This document shows, piece by piece, positions 20,163 through 27,790 of a DNA stretch of 27,790 bases. The stretch's first letter is position 1, and every line of letters starts with the position of its first letter. The position numbers and the translations under genes were made by a program. Origin of the DNA: Syncephalis fuscata (taxonomy: Eukaryota > Zoopagomycota > Zoopagomycetes > Zoopagales > Piptocephalidaceae); assembly GCA_025786725.1 (NCBI GenBank), contig JAHLTZ010000102.1:1-27790 (forward strand), read 5' to 3'. A model generated the notes under the pieces. That model saw only the letters and a list, made by a program, of their open reading frames with translations, made no database searches and was not told where the DNA came from.

Positions 20163-21550
20163 CAACAATGGCTAGTTGCAAAAAAAACACCTAATTATAA
20201 TGAAACAAATAAACATCAAACACGTACACGGCTTATCGTTAGTAAATTCTAGATTAACCATCAAATAGCAGCGTAAAAATAAAGTGCATCGCTAAACTGT
20301 GGACCATTTAAACTAAGGTGTTAACAATAAAATACCTACTAGTTGGTTTCCAATATAAATAAAATGTTTAAAGGCAAACAAGCAAAGGACTATAATAACA
20401 AACTATAATGAAGAGAAAAGATGGAATGCAATTTGACGATTAGATTTGCTAGTCAATTGCCTCTTATAGATCTTAACAGAGAATAGCTCAAAAAGCGGAC
20501 CTTTTTACACTCGCATTTCAAGTAGCAACATGACAAAAAGGTGTCGTAATATGAATGGACAAGTAAGTATGTGCGATAGTGAGAGTGAGAGTGAAAGGCG
20601 TGCTGCTTGGTCACATTGTCAGAATCCCCGAAATTGGTTGACATGTGTGATCGGACGGGCAAGTCAAGCTTAGGCATGGTTGTACAAATAGGCATGTGGA
20701 CCATGTTCTGTGTGACCATGCAATTGCAAGCAAGACGATCGATATAACAAGTTCTATATTAGTATAGACATACTAGTGAGAACCTTGGAAAAGCTTTGTC
20801 TAGTGTCTAGACACCATGCGGAATCGAAACTAAGCCATCGGCCTTTCATCCGGTTCCACTTGTATCTAATGCTTGATGTTCAAAGCTTTAGCTAAAAATG
20901 GAATGGTTCCTGAAACCAATAGAAAAGTCGACAGCCGGGACAACTACTGAATTGAGTGATAGCCCATATCTCTGGACCGTACACACCTCTCGCTCACTCG
21001 CGCCATCTTTAGAGGCATGCGTTTGAAATAGAAGAACGTCATTTCATAAGCTGAAAAGGAGAATTACAGACCAAATGCAACGTGCATTAAATGTGGTCTA
21101 TTCTCGCCTTTGTCAAAATTCCCATACACTCACAGAACAAGCAGCAGGCAATTGGACATGCGCACTAAAATGTTGCTGAGCATGTGGAGGCAATTTGCAC
21201 AGCAATGACAAATTCATGCGCGCATTGTGGCAAAGATAAGTGTGCAAACTATTCCAGTTGTACAACTTGGCAATTAGAGTAGCGTTATGGGAGCAAAAAT
21301 GGCAATTCAATCTGCCACACCAACGCTAGAGTGAGAAAGACCGAGGGAAGCGTGAACATTGCAATGCACATGTTTCACCAAGCATGTTTGCTATCTAGCA
21401 ACACGCGCTGACAAGTAAGCCTGCAAAGCCAAGCATATGACTTTTTTTTTGCTAATGGAATAAACAGCGTTGTTTGGTTGGCAAAGAGCGCATTAAACGC
21501 AAGGAAAAAGGTATCTGATCTGAGCGTTGTAGTCTCAATGGCACATGAAC

Positions 21551-21566
21551 TGCATAGCGCTATGCA
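21551..21566. repeat. Perfect 16-bp palindrome
   Basis: TGCATAGCGCTATGCA is its own reverse complement. It overlaps the first bases of the adjacent 26-bp tandem repeat. It could bind a dimeric protein, or be chance. Confidence 0.9.
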
Positions 21567-21615
21567 TTCGGACAGCGTTTTACCGCTGTGCATTCGGACA
21601 CCGTTTTACCGCTGT
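21564..21615. repeat. 26-bp tandem repeat, two copies with internal hairpin
   Basis: Two adjacent copies (21564-21589, 21590-21615) differ by a single base. Copy 1 contains ACAGCG-TTTTAC-CGCTGT, a 6-bp stem. In copy 2 the one substitution (ACACCG) breaks the stem. Confidence 0.9.
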
Positions 21616-22264
21616 ATGCGCGCACGCAAGCACAGTAGATGGCGTGTGAGCTAGTATAGCCCATCCAAAAATAGTACTTTCGAACATGGAGTATACATGT
21701 TTCGGTGAGGCGGATTGTAAAGCAGTACTACAAGTTATCAAAGTGCAAAAATGCACATTAACTACTACTGCTAACACTAATAGAGCGCTTATAGCTACTA
21801 TTACAGTTAGTAATACGGATGTTATTGTATCACTTTTTTGCAATAAACAATAACAAACTATATTAATATTACAAACAGTTTGCTCAAAGTGTATAGAGCA
21901 TAATAAACCACTTTTAAGATTAAAATACCAAAATTCAATACGCCAAGCGGCAGATAGTTTCAAGATGTACCTACTTGTAAAATACCAAAACAATAGTGAT
22001 TAAATAACTATTCAATAGCGGTAAACAATAAAAAACTAGATGACAAAAGCTGCAAACTATGATGGCCAGCGTTGCAAGCCGGAGAGTAATAAAGTAGAAT
22101 AACAAAAATGTTAGTGACTGGAGGTGTTGATGGTAAGGAAAGTATTCGGAGAAGATAAATAAGTGCTGTAGATAAAAGAGGAAAACACGGAGATGTGTTG
22201 TTATAGGGAGCGGTGTGCGGAAATGAAGAAACGAGCACAAGGGGTGTACGTACGCACCGGAAAT

Positions 22265-22278
22265 ACACACACACACAC
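22265..22278. repeat. AC dinucleotide microsatellite
   Basis: Seven AC units. Confidence 0.9.
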
Positions 22279-23556
22279 CAAAGATGTGAGTCGAACGAAC
22301 TTCAAGTAAGTATATTAGGAAGAAGATGGAGGAATACCCAGCAGCGTGAATTCAATGCTAGAACTGGACGTAGTAAGGCGGTCAAATCGGACCGCAAGAT
22401 ATATCAACGAACGAGGTAAGCAGATGGGTACACAAAAAGGCCGTTACATTCACTGGCGGCTCTACTTGCCTATGAGAGCACGGGCAAGGAAATTGTCACA
22501 CCAGCAACTTATCGCTGCAGGTGATAATCAGAGCTTGATGAAAATACAGGAAATCTGGACTCTTCCATAACTCAAGCATTCAAGTCCAGATTAATGTAAG
22601 CATAAAGTTTCCGAGAGCACAGAACCAAAAAGCCAAGACATGCATATTTCAAACATAAACAGCCATTTTGTGAATACAAATAAAAGTTACCATGAGATGT
22701 ATCGCGCAAGAGAAAAAGATATTACGCGTGATATGCAAATAAGGCAATTTTATCATTATCTCCGGCAAATTTAGTAATTCACTTTGTTGTTGCAATTGCC
22801 ATTAAACAGACAAAAAAACTGATATACATTACAAAAGATAAGAAACAAAAAGTATGCACGTGCCTAGATCACACGTGTTAGAAACTACGGGGCTGGGTGT
22901 ATTGAAAGCGAGAGTGGAAAGCTGGAGTATCGAAAGAATGACAAAAAGAAGCATAAAAGTCAATACTTTGATAAACCGAAAAAGGAAACCGAATTATTGG
23001 CGTAATCCTAATGTATATAGGTAAACCAGCATCACCGTAACCAACAATTCAAGTGTGGTTTATTGGTGCTATGCAAGATAATTCCGGCCTCGTCCCGTCT
23101 CTAGCTCAAGACGCGTAGGTATCAGACTTATGTGACTGCCGACTAATAACAAACTAACGAAGAAATAAGGTAAATGGCCAAGAATACACCGTTTTAATGC
23201 ACGATTGGCAAAACACAGATATGGGTGGAGATGCAAATATCCGTCTAGTAGAATTTACTGCCAAAACAGATATGAGCCCATTAGATTATCAAGCAACCTG
23301 GCACGATGTACTCGTTTATAGTTATCTTTGATCCTAGGGGTTTAAATACCGATAAATCACGCATATGTGTTTTATGCTCTGCCTAGATTAGGCGTATAAC
23401 AACAAGTACAGCATCATTGCATTAAACTGCATGGGATGCTGAGGCACGTTTAAGGAAAACCAAATGAGTAATCAGTATTCATGCCTGTGTGATGGTGAAG
23501 CGTTGTACTGAAACAAAAAAGGCTTAGAAAGATTACGGCCATTGATGCAATTGATG

Positions 23557-23614
23557 CGCGCGCACACACACACACACATATACACACATACACACATACA
23601 CGCATACACACATA
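23557..23614. repeat. CG/CA-type microsatellite with ACACAT units
   Basis: GCGCGC followed by CA repeats and ACACAT/ACGCAT variants; a compound alternating purine-pyrimidine tract. Confidence 0.9.
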
Positions 23615-24387
23615 CGGCGAACAGAAACTGTTCAGTGTTATCTTAATGAAACTCAAGTAGGACACGGCTAATTATAGCAGCTAGCCATGCCATCTCACTG
23701 ACCATTCATCCATTAACACACAGCTCTGGTAATGTAATACGATTCTCATGTGACTAATATTATATTTCATTACACAATTGACCCACAAAATAGGCAAACG
23801 ACAGTACACAGGCCGCAGACCTCGCGTTGAAACACATGTAGACACCAACCGCCCGATGTAGGTCGTGGCAAGCACCATAAACTATTTCAAAAATCCTTAA
23901 ACGTTTCTACGACACAAATGGTAGCTAGTAGCAGCTGTAGTAACTTACCAAATATTGTCGGGCTATCCAGGTGGATATCAGCAGCTATATGAACGAAAAC
24001 AATGGTCAGTATTTGGTACCATAAAGAATGGCCGAGCAAAGGCTCAATGGTTTATGTCGCTCAGAAAAGCGTAGCTGGCAAGTAAATTGGAGCAATTTAA
24101 CAATAATCAATGGTGTGCTTTGTAATTCAAGTGGCTAGAAATAAAGCTAAACCATGCAGTTCTACGTAAAAAAGAGTGTAATTTAAGCGAATTTAAAGTT
24201 TAAGGCTCAAAGGAGATTGGATAAAATGTAATACTAAGTGGCAAGTGTATGAATGTGCTGTAAGATACAAATATAATAACGGCGTTATTTAAGTAGCCTT
24301 GACTAAACAGTTACTTTGCCAGGTGCTACTCGCAACCTCCGTTGACTCTGTATTCAAACACACGTGTATATAACAATGGTGTAATAG

Positions 24388-24407
24388 TGGTGGTGGTGGT
24401 GGTGGTT
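24388..24407. repeat. TGG trinucleotide microsatellite
   Basis: Six TGG units, followed by a strongly purine-rich stretch to about 24590. Confidence 0.9.
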
Positions 24408-25395
24408 ATGGTGGCAGTGGCTGGATAGAGAGGGGAAAGAGGGGAAGAAAAGAAGAGAAAGGACTCAATAGGTGAATTAACAGGTATGAGGAGGGAACGA
24501 AAGAGAGGAGAGTAAGAGTGATAAGCGCTGGAAAGGAATAAACATAAAGAATAGAGCTGACGAAGCGAAAAAGAGTAGAACAAAGTGGAAAGAAGTCAGC
24601 TATTAATGTGGGGACGTGCACCGCCCCTTGTAATCGGAAGTTGCAGTGAAATAGTATTGCCAATGCCTAGCTGGCTATGGAAAAGATGTGGTTGACAATG
24701 TGGGCTGTTGTCTTCGCAAACGAACTGTACAACAAAACGACATGACAGCCTGACGCTCGTCTAAGTACCTGTGCATCATCCCACTTGACTGCCAACATCG
24801 TGGGATTGATCTGTGTGAATACCCACCGTTACATACATACATATGAAGAAACACGAAGACCGACGCAAGACGCACGTGCATTCGCAAAGGTAGGATGCTT
24901 ACCCGGAGTGAACTGTACAACGTCTGATGAAGGTGGCAGTAGATCGAGAGGGATGTTGAAAGGAAGGAAACAGGAGAAGGACTAATGTATATGATAAAAC
25001 TATACGGGTACCTACATCCGAGGACATGCAGTGTTTATTAATTGTCATAGGCAATAGCATTGGCCGAATTGAATGACGGTAAAGTGACTGGCTACTATTG
25101 CGTGAACACTGGTCGCAATCATAAGGCAGTTTTACAGCCTGCAAAAATAACGACACAACTTAGTCAGGTTATCCATTTCGAGTACCCGTAGGTATTGGAA
25201 CAACACGTGTCAGCATGGAGAAGCTGAGGTGAGATTTAATGTAAAACAAAGTCGATGAATATCTGATGAGAAATTCTTTATTTTGGAAGTGTCGATCAAC
25301 AACAGCCACTGTCCGTTTGCACGGTAATGTAAACAATGAAGCTGGCCAGCATATCTCCTGTACCATACTCATAAAATGCAATCATTTATGGTTAC

Positions 25396-25415
25396 TTACT
25401 TGTTTAAACAAGTAA
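25396..25415. repeat. Perfect 20-bp palindrome
   Basis: TTACTTGTTTAAACAAGTAA is an exact inverted repeat without spacer. AT-rich, so chance is possible. Confidence 0.85.
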
Positions 25416-25473
25416 ATGAACGAAAGCAGACATAGGCTGTAATACTGATGGGTTGGCGACAAACAATGAGACA

Positions 25474-25512
25474 CCACACATACACATACACATACACACA
25501 CGCACACACACA
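25474..25512. repeat. CA / ACACAT microsatellite
   Basis: Alternating ACACAT and CA units similar in composition to 23557-23614. Confidence 0.9.
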
Positions 25513-26159
25513 TCGGAAGCGGTAGAGAAAATAGCTTGTTTAACCACGCGCATTGAAGACAAGTTGGTAACCTGTAAGTTAATATGCAGAGGCCTCAGAA
25601 TTCACGGCTTCTCTATCGGTCTGTATCCTTTTCGGCTTATTGAGTCTTTTGACAAAAGCATGTCAGCTGGAACTTGTAGCCAAGACCAAACTTAGCAATG
25701 GATAGTCTAGGACTGCTATAATAGATAAGCAAAATTAAAAAGTAAACCGCCAATGTCTTATCATCATCGTCACACTGGTGATTGATTTTGGTAAAAATGT
25801 TATAACCTATAGCGATGCTGATGATCGTAAGGCATGTGTATACGCACACCACCCATTCATAATTTAATGTCTAGCCACAAACCAAATTTACCGATAAGTA
25901 CACTGAATGAATGGCGAGCAATCTAAGTTTGTTCGTTAGCAAGATCAAACAGAAATGGATAAATCTGCATGCAAACACACGAGTATGGCGCGTGCACTTG
26001 CACATGAAATTGGAGACCTACTACGCCGCAGCCGTGCCCATTGCCTAGCTCAATGGTTGGCTTTTTAAATTACGCGCCCTACTGTTCTTGCACCGAGCGT
26101 TTATGTACTGCCCATGACATATTAAAAGGGAAACATTTTTATGGTTTTGGCATGATGCA

Positions 26160-26167
26160 TATAAAAG
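26160..26167 (+). promoter_or_regulatory. Candidate TATA box
   Basis: TATAAAAG in an otherwise non-TATA-rich context, with a pyrimidine-rich stretch (ACTTTTCCCATTTTCTGAC) about 20-35 bases downstream, where a transcript could start near 26190. A small hairpin (AACGG-CTAAA-CCGTT, 26196-26210) follows. No convincing coding sequence follows on the plus strand in this window, so the transcript would be non-coding or have a long leader. Confidence 0.35.
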
Positions 26168-26820
26168 TCTAGACAACTTTTCCCATTTTCTGACTAACGG
26201 CTAAACCGTTCAGCAGTTGTCATTGTTGTTGCCGTTTTTGTTTTCCTTGCCATGCAATCATTGAATCGCATTTGCATTATAGCCATTAGAACAGACAAGC
26301 TTGCAGTTATCTTTTGCAAGTACCCGTTTGATTAAGCGTAACCGGTTCTTCAGGTACATAGTATTTGGCAGTGACCGGCGCTAATAGCTAGTCGGTCCGA
26401 TGCAATGTCTGTGCGAAGCATGCTTTTTAACATCACAGCTGATGGATGTTGGCAGTAACGGGATTTTGTCTAAACGAATTCTTACATCATAAATTGTTTT
26501 GCAAACGCGCAGCGATTTGCAGGCCATGGTATTGGCATTGCCAACCATTTTTTTATTTAGTCTTAAACCGTTTAGCCGATGCCAATTATTTGAGGCGCTT
26601 TCAAAAATTATATAAGCATTTAGTTATGCAATATTATTACTACTATTAATATTGCTACTATTACACCAGTAAAGACAATGACAGCGGTGTAATAAACATT
26701 AAATGTTTTTACGTGTTTTTAGCAAGCATTGCGGCAATTGTAGTATGAATATCACACACTGCAGATTCATACTCGAGATGCCATACGGTATCATTGCAAC
26801 TGTGTGTGTATGTGTGTATG

Positions 26821-26883
26821 TGTCTATGTGTCTATGTGTCTATGTGTCTATGTGTCTATGTGTCTATGTGTCTATGTGTCTAT
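26821..26883. repeat. 8-bp tandem repeat TGTCTATG, about eight copies
   Basis: Uninterrupted TGTCTATG units flanked by TGTG-rich variants (26799-26820 and 26884-26910). Because 8 is not a multiple of 3, the open plus-strand frame through it gives a cycling VSMCLCVY peptide and is not a gene. Confidence 0.95.
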
Positions 26884-27251
26884 ATGTGTGCATGTGTGCA
26901 CGTGTGCGCGTATGCATTCGCTTAAATGATTTTTGCTGGTCTTTCAAAATTTCAACACTGCTATGGCCTATCTGCTGCTCTTTCTCTTGAAAACGAAACA
27001 CTGAGTGTAACCAATCATCGACTAGTTTGCTGTGTGTTTTGCTTTCCCGAATTTTTCTGCTTCGTTTGCTTTTAAAATCTTGTTTTCTGGCCTTTTGCCA
27101 CCTCTACTGCATCAAATAATAAGCCTATTTTTACGTCATATTAGCACACGATAGAAGAATATTAACCAAAGTTTTTTTTGATAAAAGCTGTTAATACAAG
27201 AACAATCGTTTGTAGTAGCGTTTAATTATATAGTAAATTATATTATAAATA

Positions 27252-27287
27252 TAGTAATAATAGTAATAATAGTAATAATAGTAATAA
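27252..27287. repeat. 9-bp tandem repeat TAGTAATAA, four copies
   Basis: Four exact copies followed by a partial one (TAGTTA). AT-rich simple repeat. Confidence 0.95.
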
Positions 27288-27790
27288 TAGTTACAATGGT
27301 AATATTTAAGCGTAAGCTGTTAAAGTTTTGCTATATAACTTGCTTAATGGTAATTATAACGTAGTATCAATTGATTAGAAAGAAGCGCAAGTAACACTAT
27401 TACTTTGCTAATATACATAGAAGCTGGATATTTCTTAAACATTACCAACAATGTTCAATTAAAGTCAGCGTCGGAGATATAAATTAATTATGGTGTAAGT
27501 GGTTTCGTCAAATTGTAATATGCTAATATTTACAAAAAAGCTATCTTTATTTATTTAATGAAAATCATAACATATACAATAAATAAAAATTGATAATTAC
27601 ATTTTGAGTATACATATACTGGCATAGTTTTAATATTTACAATATATTATATATGCTAATTTAGCTGGATTTATTTAAAACTAAAGGTAGTCAGGATTAG
27701 TCAATAATTATAGCTAATGATTTGTTAATCGGATTACACATCTATCTTTTGAGTAATTTATCATGATGATTGATAAAAACGTGATGTGGT

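Larger units (their letters stand above)
18031..27790. other. Gene-poor region upstream of the RFX gene
   Basis: Nearly 10 kb in which I found no convincing coding exon beyond a possible RFX exon at 18196-18094 (minus). By eye it is less AT-rich than the 8.2-10.2 kb gap, and the plus strand is purine-rich to about 26 kb, then pyrimidine-rich at about 26.2-27.1 kb. It holds the simple and tandem repeats listed separately, six CACGTG motifs between 22857 and 26904, and a TATA box at 26160. 27.1-27.8 kb is plain AT-rich DNA. No tRNA, rRNA or transposase or reverse transcriptase motif was recognised. Options: a very long leader or regulatory region of the RFX gene, non-coding transcripts, or decayed mobile DNA. 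Confidence 0.5.

Noticed and set aside
19975-20190. Val/Ile-rich 71-codon minus-strand frame
   Set aside because: Direct product of CAA/AAT-rich simple and 36-bp repeats.
21580-21993. 137-codon minus-strand frame with a hydrophobic segment
   Set aside because: Begins without a supported start, runs into the 26-bp tandem repeat at its end, and shows no family features. Retained only as unannotated sequence.
23949-23984. 36-nt minus-strand exon-like segment bounded by AG and GTAAGT
   Set aside because: Too short to judge, and no partner exon found; such signals occur by chance in 10 kb.
25396-25415. 20-bp perfect palindrome as an operator or integration site
   Set aside because: Real as sequence, but an AT-rich 20-mer palindrome is not very improbable in 28 kb, and nothing nearby supports a function.
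26703-26990. 95-codon plus-strand frame with cycling Val-Ser-Met-Cys-Leu
   Set aside because: Runs through the 8-bp TGTCTATG repeat and has no coding character elsewhere.
18031-27790. tRNA genes or transposon proteins
   Set aside because: I scanned for B-box-like GGTTCGA-type motifs with matching A boxes and for transposase or reverse-transcriptase signatures in the translated frames; none was convincing by eye.

Overview
The window reads as nuclear DNA of a fungus, most likely an early-diverging (non-Dikarya) lineage. Genes are split by many short spliceosomal introns (44-111 nt) with GT..AG ends and several near-consensus branch points, such as TACTAAC just before the last exon of the metacaspase-like gene. 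Coding GC is moderate and intergenic DNA is very AT-rich. The gene set (yeast-type ADE2 fusion, type I metacaspase fold, RFX factor) is fungal. The lineage assignment is inference; no rRNA or tRNA was found to anchor it.

Layout. (1) 1-188: two possible minus-strand exons of a gene running off the left edge. (2) 1039-4323 (+): six-exon gene for a 1006-aa metacaspase-like protein. Its prodomain carries a 39-unit five-residue repeat, and both catalytic residues appear to be replaced. (3) 4510-6375 (-): three-exon ADE2, 582 aa, convergent with the previous gene. (4) 6901-8169 (+): single-exon membrane protein with a Cys cluster, one transmembrane helix and a LEA-2-like ectodomain, divergent from ADE2. 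(5) 8170-10197: AT-rich gap containing a diverged inverted duplication (8494-8695 / 9050-9255) whose two arms carry mirrored starts of the same small reading frame, plus a remnant of a spliced gene. (6) 10198-12071 (-): two-exon WS/DGAT-like O-acyltransferase, 607 aa, with an altered active-site motif. (7) 12844-13740 (+): disordered, tail-anchored membrane protein. (8) 15294-18030 (-): five-exon RFX-family transcription factor, about 790 aa or more. (9) 18.05-27.79 kb: nearly 10 kb with no convincing gene, holding many microsatellites, a 26-bp tandem repeat beside a palindrome, a run of CACGTG motifs and one good TATA-type promoter.

The genes do not form an obvious pathway cluster; they look like an ordinary fungal neighbourhood (purine synthesis, lipid acylation, membrane proteins, transcription control). 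The most unusual item is the metacaspase-like protein. The fold is traceable through six exons and the reading frame is intact, but His, Cys and the acidic substrate-pocket motif are all changed, suggesting a maintained pseudo-protease with a repetitive prodomain. The acyltransferase, with its catalytic His position read as Gln, is a second possible pseudo-enzyme. All exon joins were deduced by eye from reading frame, splice signals and family similarity remembered in outline; no search was run.
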